Shown: one piece after another, positions 27,315 to 38,820 of the stretch | Numbering within the stretch: the first letter of the stretch is position 1 | Layout of the letters: each line of letters begins with the position of its first letter | Translations under genes and position numbers: made by a program | Notes under the pieces: model-generated | Told to the model about the DNA's origin: nothing | What the model saw: only the letters and a program-made list of their open reading frames with translations | The model's database searches: none | Source of the DNA: CAVQJU01 sp963729215 | Lineage (GTDB): Bacteria; Acidobacteriota; Vicinamibacteria; Vicinamibacterales; CAVVIG01 | Assembly (NCBI GenBank): GCA_963729215.1 | Contig: CAVSND010000009.1 | Coordinates: forward strand, 310,001-374,000 | Direction: 5' to 3' | Length of the DNA stretch: 64,000 bases

Positions 27315-27677
27315 TCAAACGTCGAAAGCGTTCCGAATAATCTCAACGGCCGGCGTGCCCGCGTCAACGTGAACGGACACCACGTCAAACCGGCACGGAC
27401 AGTCTGACATGCGATGGCGCAATAAATACTCGTGCGCGAGCAGGGCGATCCGGCGCTGTTTCGCGGCCGTTACGGCCTCGGCGGCGGTCCCGAACCGGCG
27501 GCCTGCCCGCGTCTTCACCTCGACGAACACCATCACCGCGCCGTCGCGGGCGACGATGTCCAATTCTCCACTGCGGACGCGAAACCTGCGGGCAACAATT
27601 GCGTACCCCCGGCGCTCGAGTTCCCGGCACGCCAGATCTTCGCCGCTTTTCCCCAGCGTCATCCGCGCCTCGCTCAT
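27315..27677 (-). CDS. YraN family (UPF0102) endonuclease-like protein
   Basis: 120 residues from the ATG at 27677. It has the family signatures GKSGEDLACRELERRGYAIV, SGELDIVARDGAVMVFVEVK (the D-x-E-x-K nuclease-like core) and KQRRIALLAHEYL. YraN proteins have a Holliday-junction-resolvase-like fold and unknown physiological role. The gene lies 37 nt downstream of cysS and is probably in its operon. It ends at the edge of an intergenic repeat array. Confidence 0.9.
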   Translation of the reverse strand: MSEARMTLGKSGEDLACRELERRGYAIVARRFRVRSGELDIVARDGAVMVFVEVKTRAGRRFGTAAEAVTAAKQRRIALLAHEYLLRHRMSDCPCRFDVVSVHVDAGTPAVEIIRNAFDV

Positions 27678-27714
27678 GCCTCTCGCATGATGCAAGCGCT
27701 CGACCGATCGCCCT

Positions 27715-29130
27715 CTACTTCCTCTTCCACCTCGTCGTGCCGCCAGGACCGTCCTCGAGCAGCACACCCCGCCCCGCGAGGTCCTCGCGAATTCGATCGG
27801 CCGCGGCGAAGTCGCGGCGCCGGCGGGCGGCGTGCCGCTCTTCGATCGACCGCTCGATCTCCTCGACCGGAAGCGGCGGCTGTTCTTCCTCGGCCCGGCG
27901 CAGGCTGAGCACGCCGAGCACGCGGTCGAACCGATCGAACGCGGCGCGGACGACGGGCACGTCGCCGGTCCCCATCTCGCCGGCGTCGATGGCGGAGTTG
28001 AGCGCGCGCACAAGCTCGAAGATCGCGCCGAGCGCGGCGGCCGTGTTGAGATCGCTCCGCATCGCCTCGTCAAACGCCGTCGTCGCCTCGCCGACCCTGG
28101 CGGCGATTTCCGGGTGCGATCCGGGGACGGCGACACGGTCGAGGCGCGCGAGAAAGTCGGACAGGCGGCGCAGCGCTTCTTCCGCCTGTGCCAGGCTTTC
28201 CCACGTGAAGTTCAGCTGCTTGCGGTAGTACGCGGACAACAGCAGATAGCGGACGGCGGACGGTCGAAACCCGCGGGCGACGATGTCCGGAATCGTGTAG
28301 GTGTTGCCGAGCGACTTCGACATCTTCTGCTCGTCCACGAGCAGGTACTCGACATGGACCCAGAAGCGCGAAAACTGCTTGTTCGTCGCGCCTTCACTCT
28401 GCGCAATCTCGTTTTCGTGATGGGGGAAGATGAGATCGATGCCGCCCCCGTGGATATCGATGGGCGATTCGCCCAGCAGTCGCAGCGCCATCGCCGAGCA
28501 TTCGAGGTGCCACCCCGGGCGTCCCGGCGGATCGACGACAGTCCACGTGGGTTCGTCGGGCTTGGTCGCCTTCCACAGCACGAAGTCGCGGGCGTCGTCC
28601 TTGGCGTAGTGGTCGGAGTCCACGCGCGCGCCTGGCTTCATCCCTTCGTGATCGAGGTGCGCGAGCTTGCCGTAGGCAGGCAGTGTCGAAATCTTGAAGT
28701 AGATGGACCCGTCACTGACGTAGGTATGGCCGTTTTTCGTGAGGGCGGCGATGAGATCCGCCATCGCCTTCAGGTTGGCCTCGTCCGTGGCGCGGGGCAT
28801 CTCCTCGACGTCTTCCTGCCCCAGGGCGCGCGAGTCCTCGAGGAACGCCTCGACGAACTGCGTCGTGTACTTCCGCAGGTCCATCCCGGCCTTCTGAGCG
28901 CCGGCGATCGTCCGATCGTCCACATCCGTGAAGTTCATCACCTGCTTCACGTCGTAGCCCATCAGGTACTTCAGGCTGCGACGCAGCACGTCGAGGCAGA
29001 CAAACGTCCGGAAATTGCCGATATGGCCGCGGGCGTACACCGTCAGGCCGCAGGTGTACATGCGGACCGTGTTGCCGGGCCCGGGCGTGAACGGCTCTTC
29101 GCTGCGTGTCAGGGTGTTGTACAGGCGCAT
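27715..29130 (-). CDS. cysS: Cysteinyl-tRNA synthetase
   Basis: 471 residues, normal length. The class I HIGH motif appears as HIGN at 36-39 after zinc-ligand Cys27 (TCGLTVY), and KMSKS appears in QKMSKSLGNTYTI. The central zinc-site CSAMALRLLGE and HHENEIAQSE are present, as is the C-terminal anticodon-binding helical region. It charges tRNA-Cys, whose gene lies 1.8 kb away on the same strand. It is preceded 4 nt upstream by a small gene and followed by yraN, consistent with one operon starting at the DUF1844 gene. Confidence 0.97.
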   Translation of the reverse strand: MRLYNTLTRSEEPFTPGPGNTVRMYTCGLTVYARGHIGNFRTFVCLDVLRRSLKYLMGYDVKQVMNFTDVDDRTIAGAQKAGMDLRKYTTQFVEAFLEDSRALGQEDVEEMPRATDEANLKAMADLIAALTKNGHTYVSDGSIYFKISTLPAYGKLAHLDHEGMKPGARVDSDHYAKDDARDFVLWKATKPDEPTWTVVDPPGRPGWHLECSAMALRLLGESPIDIHGGGIDLIFPHHENEIAQSEGATNKQFSRFWVHVEYLLVDEQKMSKSLGNTYTIPDIVARGFRPSAVRYLLLSAYYRKQLNFTWESLAQAEEALRRLSDFLARLDRVAVPGSHPEIAARVGEATTAFDEAMRSDLNTAAALGAIFELVRALNSAIDAGEMGTGDVPVVRAAFDRFDRVLGVLSLRRAEEEQPPLPVEEIERSIEERHAARRRRDFAAADRIREDLAGRGVLLEDGPGGTTRWKRK

Positions 29131-29134
29131 GGGG

Positions 29135-29410
29135 CTAATGGGTCAGGACGGGGCAGGTCGTGCGCCAGTCCCGGCCGGCGTGCGAGACCACGATCTGCAG
29201 CTCGCCGCCGTGCGCGTCGAACCTGACCGTGCTGGGCTCGGCCTGAGCGGCCGCCGCACGCGCGCGGGTCACCTGCTTCACGAGGCGCTCGAGCGTATCG
29301 CCTGCGTAGCCCGCGTGGCCGAGCACCGTTCTCAGCAGGTCGTTCAGCATCTCCGTGTCGTGGGGGTGGCCCGGAAGCGTGAGGACGAAGGCAAAGTCGT
29401 GAGCGGCCAC
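29135..29410 (-). CDS. Small hypothetical protein between ribF and cysS (91 aa)
   Basis: MAAHDFAFVLTLPGHPHDTE then MLNDLLRTVLGHAGYAGDTL. It has a regular alpha/beta pattern and no signal peptide. It starts 11 nt after ribF and ends 4 nt before cysS, so it is clearly part of the operon. Its LPGHPHDTEMLNDLLRTVL helix and late beta-strand (LQIVVSHAG) loosely resemble the anti-sigma/ATPase-like small proteins of this phylum. The similarity is too weak to assign a function. Confidence 0.7.
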   Translation of the reverse strand: MAAHDFAFVLTLPGHPHDTEMLNDLLRTVLGHAGYAGDTLERLVKQVTRARAAAAQAEPSTVRFDAHGGELQIVVSHAGRDWRTTCPVLTH

Positions 29411-29421
29411 GAAGGGCGATT

Positions 29422-30360
29422 CTACAGTGAAAGGCGATCGAACAGTACCCGGGCACGGGCGCAGTCGGCGGCAATCTGAGATTTCAGAAGATCCAGCGAG
29501 TCGAACGCGCGCTCGTCGCGCAGGCGCTGGACAAAGGCGAGCCGCATGGTCGCCCCGTAGAGATCACGCTCCAGGTCAAAAATGTGGGTCTCGACGGAGG
29601 TCTTTCCAGACGAGTCGACCGTAGGCCGCGTGCCGATATTCGTCACCGACGGCAACACGATCCCGTCGATGATCGCGTTCGTGGCGTAGACGCCGTGCGG
29701 GGGCATCAGCTCGTTCTCGCTGCACAGGTTCGCCGTCGGAAATCCGATCGAGCGGCCGCGCTGGGCGCCCCGCACCACAACCCCCTCGACGACATACGGA
29801 TGCCCGAGCAGCGCCGCCGCCTCGTCTACGCGAGCCTCGGTGACCAGACGGCGGACGCGCGTGCTGCTCACGACGAAGTCCTTGTAGCGGACGGGGTCGA
29901 TCTTCTCGGCTTTGAACCCATAACGCGCGCCGAGCGTCCGCAGCAGCGAGAAATTCCCGGATCGATCGTGGCCGAACAGAAAGTTCGCGCCCACCCACAC
30001 CTCGGACACACGCAGCCACTCGACCAGCACCGTCCGCACGAAGGTTTCGGGCTCCCATTGCGACAGCTCGTGCGTGAAACGGACAATCGCCGCCCCGTCG
30101 ACGCCCGCCTGCGCAAGGCCCTCCAGCTTCTGCGCTTTCGTCATGAGCAGCGGCGGCGCCTTGTCGGGCCGAACCACCCGCGGCGGATGCGGATCGAACG
30201 TCATCACCACGGACGTGGCGCGACGCTCGCCGGCGACGCGCTGCAGGCGGTCGAGAATCTTGCGATGCCCGCGGTGCAGGCCGTCGAAGTTGCCGAGCGC
30301 CAGCACCGGCTGCTTCCAATGCGCCGGCCGCGCATCGTCGGGAAAATGGATGACGTCCAC
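29422..30360 (-). CDS. ribF: Bifunctional riboflavin kinase / FAD synthetase
   Basis: 312 residues, typical. The N-terminal FAD-synthetase (nucleotidyltransferase) domain has LALGNFDGLHRGHRKILDRL and VWVGANFLFGHDRSGN. The C-terminal flavokinase domain has GAQRGRSIGFPTANL and the GVYATN / TNIGTRPTV strands. It makes FMN from riboflavin and then FAD. It is flanked at 2-11 nt spacing by an MBL hydrolase and a small hypothetical, so co-transcription is near certain. Confidence 0.96.
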   Translation of the reverse strand: MDVIHFPDDARPAHWKQPVLALGNFDGLHRGHRKILDRLQRVAGERRATSVVMTFDPHPPRVVRPDKAPPLLMTKAQKLEGLAQAGVDGAAIVRFTHELSQWEPETFVRTVLVEWLRVSEVWVGANFLFGHDRSGNFSLLRTLGARYGFKAEKIDPVRYKDFVVSSTRVRRLVTEARVDEAAALLGHPYVVEGVVVRGAQRGRSIGFPTANLCSENELMPPHGVYATNAIIDGIVLPSVTNIGTRPTVDSSGKTSVETHIFDLERDLYGATMRLAFVQRLRDERAFDSLDLLKSQIAADCARARVLFDRLSL

Positions 30361-30362
30361 GA

Positions 30363-31202
30363 TTACTCGTGAATCTCCAGCATCTGGCCATCATAAGCCA
30401 ACTGCACGCCGGCCGGCAGGCGCGCGCACGTCGCCTCGTGCGCCAGATCGTGCGCGATGTGGGTGAAGTAGGTTCGCTCGGGACGCAGGCGCGCGACGAC
30501 CCCGAGCGCCTGTTCGACGCTGAAATGCGTGCTGTGGGGTCGATCGCGCAGCGCGTCCAGGACGAGCGTTTGCACGCCGGCGAGCAGCGGCCAGGATGCG
30601 GCCGGAATCTCATTGCAGTCGGTCAGGTACGCGAACGGACCGACACGAAATCCGAGGATCGGCAGCGGCCCGTGCAGCAGCGGGACCGGCACGAACTCCC
30701 AGCCGCCGAGCGAGAACGGTCCGCCAATCGCGAAGGGCGCGAGCTTCGGCACGCCGCCGCCATGAGCGGGGGGCGGGTTGAAGATGTACTCGAACGTCCG
30801 CCGGATTTCCGCCAGCGTCGCCGGCGCCGCCATGATCGGGATGGGCGACCGCTGCATCGCGTTGAAACGCCGGACTTCGTCGATCCCGAACACGTGGTCC
30901 GCGTGCGCGTGGGTGAAGAGGATGGCGTCCACTCGCCGGATGGCGTTGGTCAGGGCCTGGACACGCAAATCCGTTGACGTGTCCACGAGGACGAAACGGG
31001 CCGCGGCCGCGACCGCTCCGTTAACCGGCGCCGCGCTGCCGGGGCCGCCCAGGTCGATGAGGATCGAGGGCCGCGTCCGGCGGTCGTGAGGATCCGCCGA
31101 CCGGCACACCGCGCAGTCGCAACCGATGGCCGGCACGCCGCTCGACGTGCCCGTCCCGAGCATCGTCACTCGCAGCACGCGGGACGCGGACCCGCCGCTC
31201 AC
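30363..31202 (-). CDS. MBL-fold metallo-hydrolase (PhnP-like)
   Basis: 279 residues. It begins MLGTGTSSGVPAIGCDCAVC, the Cys-containing start of PhnP-like phosphodiesterases. It contains the metallo-beta-lactamase motif LFTHAHADHVFGIDEVRRFN (HxHxDH), a later PYFHIAHD-type His (YFTHIAHDLAHE) and SDCNE-like YLTDCNEIP. The fold suggests a cyclic phosphate or phosphodiester hydrolase; the substrate is unknown. Its start overlaps the end of the DUF1844 gene by 4 nt, and ribF follows after 2 nt. Confidence 0.88.
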   Translation of the reverse strand: MSGGSASRVLRVTMLGTGTSSGVPAIGCDCAVCRSADPHDRRTRPSILIDLGGPGSAAPVNGAVAAAARFVLVDTSTDLRVQALTNAIRRVDAILFTHAHADHVFGIDEVRRFNAMQRSPIPIMAAPATLAEIRRTFEYIFNPPPAHGGGVPKLAPFAIGGPFSLGGWEFVPVPLLHGPLPILGFRVGPFAYLTDCNEIPAASWPLLAGVQTLVLDALRDRPHSTHFSVEQALGVVARLRPERTYFTHIAHDLAHEATCARLPAGVQLAYDGQMLEIHE

Positions 31203-31471
31203 GGCTGGACGATGCGCGACGTCTGGCCGCTGACTTCGAGGAATCGGACCCGCAGCTCGTAGAGCACCTGCTCGATCAGCTGGCGCTCTTCGGCCGTCAG
31301 ATTGCCGCGGGTTTTTTCCTCGAGCAGCGTGAGGATGGCGATCATCTGCGCCGCGCCCTCGAGGTTGGGCTCGAGCCGCTCGCCGCTCGCCAGGTCGGCC
31401 TTGTCGCCAAAGTGAATCGCCGCGGTCGTGGCGAGGGAAACGACGAAGGCTGCAAACGTCAGTTCAGACAT
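31199..31471 (-). CDS. DUF1844 domain-containing protein
   Basis: 90 residues. LTFAAFVVSLATTAAIHFGD and NLEGAAQMIAILTLLEEKTR GNLTAEE match the DUF1844 pattern, a small alpha-helical protein of unknown function widespread in Acidobacteriota and Deltaproteobacteria. It is the first gene of the DUF1844-MBL-ribF-hyp-cysS-yraN run. Its start faces the mazG start across 40 nt, so two divergent promoters share this gap. Confidence 0.88.
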   Translation of the reverse strand: MSELTFAAFVVSLATTAAIHFGDKADLASGERLEPNLEGAAQMIAILTLLEEKTRGNLTAEERQLIEQVLYELRVRFLEVSGQTSRIVQP

Positions 31472-31497
31472 GGGGTATTGGGTCGCCTGGGTAATCT

Positions 31498-31503
31498 GAT
31501 AAT
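31498..31503 (+). promoter_or_regulatory. -10-like GATAAT hexamer of a possible leaderless mazG promoter
   Basis: GATAAT ends 8 nt before the mazG ATG. A TTGGGT near 31477 is a possible -35 with a spacer of about 15 nt. Transcription would begin at or next to the start codon, and no ribosome-binding site is visible. Confidence 0.4.
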
Positions 31504-31511
31504 TTTAGCAA

Positions 31512-32453
31512 ATGCGAGAGTTTGCGCGCCTTGTCGAGATTGTGGCCACGCTTCGGGCACCCGGCGGCTGCCCCTGGGACCGGGAACAGACCATCGATTC
31601 ACTCAAACCGTACGTCCTGGAGGAGACATACGAGGTGCTCGAAGCGATCGACCGGCACGACCACGCGTCGTTGCGCGAGGAACTCGGCGATTTCCTCTTC
31701 GAGGCTGTGTTCGTCGCGCAGCTGGAGGCGGAGGCGGGCCATTTCACCGTCGCTGACGCCCTGACGGGTATCGCCGACAAGCTGGTCCGGCGCCACCCCC
31801 ACGTGTTCGCGCGCGAGGAGGGCGACGCTCCCCTCGCCCCGGCCGAGGTGGTCACCCGCTGGGAACAGATCAAGGCGCAGGAACGCGGCGAATCCACGAC
31901 CCCGAAGACGCTCCTGGGTGGCGTGCCGGCCGCCCTGCCGGCCCTGCTCCGGGCGTACCAGATCGGCCTTCGCGCCCGTTCCGTCGGCTTCGACTGGTCG
32001 CGCCCCGCCGACGTCGTCGACAAGATCCAGGAGGAGGTCGACGAGCTGCGCGAGGTGGTCGGCACGCCGGGCGGCCAGGAGAGGGCCGAGGAGGAAATGG
32101 GAGATCTCCTCTTCTCCATCGCCAACCTGGCGCGCCAGCTCGGCATCGAGCCCGAGACCGCGTTGCGAAAAGCGAACGACAAGTTCACGAAGCGATTCGA
32201 AACGATGGAACGCGCCGTCGGCGCAAAGCGGCCGCGCGATGAGCGAGATGAACATAGACGAGCTGGAGAAGGAGTGGCAGCAAGCGAAATCGGCTCAAGG
32301 CTGGTTAGCTGCCACGGCTCATCACGAAGACACGAAGAGCACGAAGCCTTCCCAGAGGTTCGTCACAAAACGACGCGCCGGATGCCCTCCTTCAAGAAAG
32401 GCACGTTGAAATTGACGACGAGCGCAATCCGAAGTCCGGTGGCACGAAGGTAG
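31512..32453 (+). CDS. mazG: Nucleoside triphosphate pyrophosphohydrolase MazG
   Basis: The first about 240 codons encode a complete two-domain MazG. Domain one has GGCPWDREQTIDSLKPYVLE and EETYEVLEAI (the EExxE metal site). Domain two has RARSVGFDWSRPADVVDKIQ EEVDEL and EEEMGDLLFS. It hydrolyses aberrant or excess NTPs. The normal end appears shifted: removing one C near 32229 gives a tail AMSEMNIDELEKEWQQAKSA QGWL that runs into the neighbouring CACGAAG repeat. The frame as sequenced also reads through the repeat, to 32453. Either way the C-terminal tail contains repeat-encoded residues. Confidence 0.92.
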   Translation: MREFARLVEIVATLRAPGGCPWDREQTIDSLKPYVLEETYEVLEAIDRHDHASLREELGDFLFEAVFVAQLEAEAGHFTVADALTGIADKLVRRHPHVFAREEGDAPLAPAEVVTRWEQIKAQERGESTTPKTLLGGVPAALPALLRAYQIGLRARSVGFDWSRPADVVDKIQEEVDELREVVGTPGGQERAEEEMGDLLFSIANLARQLGIEPETALRKANDKFTKRFETMERAVGAKRPRDERDEHRRAGEGVAASEIGSRLVSCHGSSRRHEEHEAFPEVRHKTTRRMPSFKKGTLKLTTSAIRSPVARR

Positions 32454-32793
32454 CTCACGGCCTGCGCAACGATGCACCGCATGAATACGTTCCACGGATT
32501 TCACCTCGACGATTACCTGCCGTTCCACGAGAATGTCGATTCGTTGCGTGCAAATCAGGTGGCCTCGGTACCGGATCGGCACACGGCTTCTCGATGTCCA
32601 CGGACAGCTCGCTGGACTCGAATTCAATCCGGCAAGCACGCTGGTAAACCGACTCACTCAAGCCAGGTCCAAGCTCCCTGTGAACGGTGAGGCAGCACCC
32701 AATGACGCGTCCAACGAGCCTCTCGAGCGCCTGCGGGAGGGTTGAAGCGACGCGGATTGGCGTCACGGCTTCGTGTTCTTCGTGGCTTCGTGA
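32319..32793. mobile_element. GxxExxY element: nuclease-like gene between inverted CACGAAG-heptamer arms
   Basis: The left arm (32319-32346) and right arm (32769-32793) are inverted copies of a tandem heptamer block (CACGAAG units; complement CTTCGTG). They enclose one gene of the GxxExxY family, whose GTG start lies 2 nt inside the right arm and whose stop lies 16 nt from the left arm. The same arms occur without the gene, as 74-85 bp hairpins, at four other places in this window. This is the layout of an autonomous element with short non-autonomous derivatives. It sits exactly between the 3' ends of mazG and comEC. Confidence 0.6.
32363..32766 (-). pseudogene. GxxExxY family protein (PD-(D/E)XK nuclease-like), two one-base insertions
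   Basis: From GTG at 32766: ALERLVGRVIGCCLTVHREL GPGLSESVYQRA contains the name-giving GLSESVY. Removing one T near 32585 continues PVPIRYRGHLICTQRIDILV and ERQVIVEVKSVERI, where D...EVK is the PD-(D/E)XK core. Removing a second T near 32490 continues AQAVSYLRATGLRIALVVNF NVPFLKEGIRRVVL and stops. The restored length of about 133 residues is normal for the family. Family function is unproven; a nuclease fold is established by sequence. Both shifts could be sequencing insertions, so the gene may be intact. Confidence 0.8.
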
Positions 32794-35350
32794 TTTGAAG
32801 ACGTCGTGAACCAGCTTCCCTGCCGGCCATTGAACGTGTGGACGTCGAGCGAGTAACCGTCCGTGTCGACGGTTACCGCGCCGTCCTGGTCCGTTCGAAA
32901 GACTTCGGCCCCTGCTTCGCGGTAGCGATTCAGCACGGCGGGGACGGGGTGTCCGAAACGGTTGGCGCGGCCGACGCTGACGATGGCTATGCGAGGGTGG
33001 AGGGCGCGAATGAACTCGGTGGTACTCGAAGTGAGGCTGCCGTGGTGCGGAACCTTCACAACCGTGAGCGGCGACGGCTGGATGCGCGGTGTCAGCGCGC
33101 GCTCGACGTCCTTGCCGATGTCGCCGGTCAGCAGCAGGGAGACATCCCCCCAGCGGATGTCCACAACCACCGAGTCGTCGTTGCGGACGCGTTGCCGCTC
33201 CCAGTCTGCCGGACCCGGATGCCAGACGGTGACGTCCACGCCGTCGACAACCAGGCGCTCGCCTGCGCTCACGTTCGCCCAGGGCAGCCCGAGATTTTGC
33301 GCGACTCCGCGCAGCGCGACGAGCGGCGCGAAGCCCGGCACCGGTATGCCCTCCCACACGTGCCGCGGCCTGAACTCGTGCAGGATCGAGGCGGCTCCCC
33401 CAATGTGGTCCGGATCGCCATGCGTGAGGACGAGGTAATCCAGCCGCCGCACGCCCGCGATTCGAAGCGGCGGCGCAACCACGCGGTCGCCGATGTCGAA
33501 GCCCGTGGCGCCCGCAACGTTCGCCGGGGTCGGGACGACCGACGCGCTCGAAGGCGGGCCCGGTCGTCCGACGAGGCCTCCCGTGTCGATCAACAAAGTA
33601 CTGCCGCGCGGCAGCCTGATAAATGCCGAGTCGCCCTGCCCCACGTCGAGAAACGTGACGTGCAGCCGGCCGTCGCCTCTCGACGTGACGAGCGTCCACG
33701 GCTGCGCCAGCATCCAGATGGCGGCGCCCACAGCCGCTGTCATCGAGACCCGTGAACGGGTCCTCCACCAGACAACCAGCGCCGCGTAGTAGATGACAAC
33801 AAGAAGCCACGCCGGGGCGGCGACCCTGAACGCGACAGCAGGCGCAAAGCGCACGAAGTCGGCCGACCGGACGAGCCCTTCGGCGCCCAGGTGCGCCACC
33901 AGACCACACGCCATGGATAACCACCGGGCGGCGGACAGCGCCGGGACAAGGGCCATCCCGGCCACTTGCGTCACGGCCATCAGTGGAATGGCTAGAAAGT
34001 TCAATGCGAGGCCGGCAAATGTGACGCGCGAAAACAGAATGGCACCGGCCGGCCACAGCAGAGCCTCCGTGGCCGCCGATGCGACGAACAAGAGCGCGAG
34101 CGGGGCGAGACGGCGAGGCACGCGCCGCAACAATTCGGCGGGGGCGGCGGGGGCAACGACCAGGATGGCCAGTGTCGCGCCGAAGGTCAACACGAACGCC
34201 GGGTCCGCCACCGACAGTGGATCCGCGGCCACGAGTAAGACGGCCACGGCCGACAGGACGTTGAGCGGCGGGCTGCGGTGATCGGCGGCTCGCGCCGCGA
34301 GGTACATCACCGCCATGAGCGTCGCGCGATCGACGGATGCGCCGCCGCCAACCAGATAGCCGTAGGCGATCAGCAGCGCGATCGACGCCCCCATCGCCGC
34401 ACGACCCAGAAGGCCGGCCAGCCGGAAGCCGCCAATCATCAGGCCCGCGAGGATGGCGATGTTGCCGCCGGATATCGCGATGACGTGGTACGTGCCGGCT
34501 TCCTGCAGACGCCGCTGCAGGTCCTCGTCCAGCCCCGCCCGGTCGCCGATGACGATGGCCGTGACGATCGACGCCGAGCGCGCGCTCCACCGGCCGACGG
34601 CGTCGTCTATCGCGCGACGGGCCAGGGCGCGCACGTCGGCCATGCGCTCATCGAGCCAGCTGGCCCGGGCCAGCAGCTCCACCAGCGCGCCGCTCTTGGC
34701 CGAGCCGAGGAGCGAGGTGCCTCGCATCTGGAGCGCGCGCTCGGCGTCCGGCACACCCTCGTCCAGATAGCGGGCCGCGCGGCGCAGTTCCGCGGGCAGC
34801 CGCACACGCCGGCCGGCGCGCCATTGGCCGATCAACGCCGGCGCGAGCGAGCCGGCGACCGTGATGAGGGCTCCGCCGCTCACGCGGCGGTCGGCCCCTG
34901 GCGCACGGATGCGATCGACCGCGAGGCTCAACGAAACGCCGGCGGCCCCGAACGACGCGTCGCTTCGGAGAGTGCCCTCGAGCAGCGTGAACGCCGAGGG
35001 GTCCTCCGGCACCACGCGACCTGTTGCAACCGCCTCCGACCGCTGCTCACGCGCGATCTCGTCGAAGGCGATCCGCAACGATGACCGCCGCGCGTGCTGC
35101 CAGGCATCCGACGCGAGCAGCACGCCCCCGGCCGCAAAACCCACACGACGCAACCGGCCAGCCAGGAGACCCGACCCCGCCGTAGCGCGAGAACCGCACC
35201 GGCGCCGGCGCCGGCCATCACAACATAGGCGAGCGCATGAGGAACGCGTGAACGCGAGGCCCGACCGCGCAGCCCGCGATGAGGGCGATGGCCGGAATAG
35301 CTGCAACGACACGCACGCAGACGGCGCGGGTGCAAGAGTCGGGGCGTCAT
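32763..35350 (-). CDS. comEC: ComEC/Rec2-type DNA-uptake channel protein with C-terminal MBL domain
   Basis: The region holds an N-terminal membrane and OB-like part (RIAFDEIAREQRSEAVATGR VV), the competence core of about 8 helices (GTYHVIAISGGNIAILAGLM, GGGASVDRATLMAVMYL) and a metallo-beta-lactamase-like domain (LHVTFLDVGQGDSAFIRLPR, LVLTHGDPDHIGG, VKVPHHGSLTSS). It forms the inner-membrane channel for incoming single-stranded DNA. The first about 70 codons are scattered over three frames (VVAAIPAIALIAGCAVG and HALAYVVMAGAGAGAV are in different frames), so the exact start is uncertain. ATG 35350 is the best candidate. The last residues, NHEATKNTKP, are encoded by the adjacent repeat arm. 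Confidence 0.88.
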
Positions 35351-35352
35351 GG

Positions 35353-35426
35353 CACCACGAAGACACGAAGGCCACGAAGTCACTTCACAATCAAGACCTT
35401 CGTGTTCTTCGTGGCTTCGTGATGAG
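35353..35426. repeat. Short CACGAAG/CTTCGTG hairpin (between carB and comEC)
   Basis: The left arm 35353-35379 (three CACGAAG-like units) and right arm 35398-35426 (three CTTCGTG-like units ending GATGAG) are separated by 18 nt. The arms are inverted repeats and match the arms of the GxxExxY element. It lies in the carB-comEC gap, directly upstream of the proposed comEC start. Confidence 0.85.
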
Positions 35427-35465
35427 TCGTTGTTGGAGGAGCCCGTTCGCAGAAGCTGCGCGGGG

Positions 35466-38741
<3,276 letters not shown>

Positions 38742-38748
38742 TCTTCCA

Positions 38749-38820
38749 GAGGCTCGAGGCTCGTGGGCCGTGGCTCGGATCGCCCGAGCGACGAGTCACG
38801 AGCTACTAGCCACGAGTCTC
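38749..38820. repeat. GGCTCGTGG-type inverted hairpin in the carA-carB gap
   Basis: The left arm 38749-38777 (GAGGCTCGAGGCTCGTGGGC...) and right arm 38792-38820 (CGAGTCACGAGCTACTAGCC...) are imperfect inverted repeats built of short tandem units. It is built like the CACGAAG hairpins but has a different sequence. The carA stop codon TAG (38806-38808) lies inside the right arm. Confidence 0.75.
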
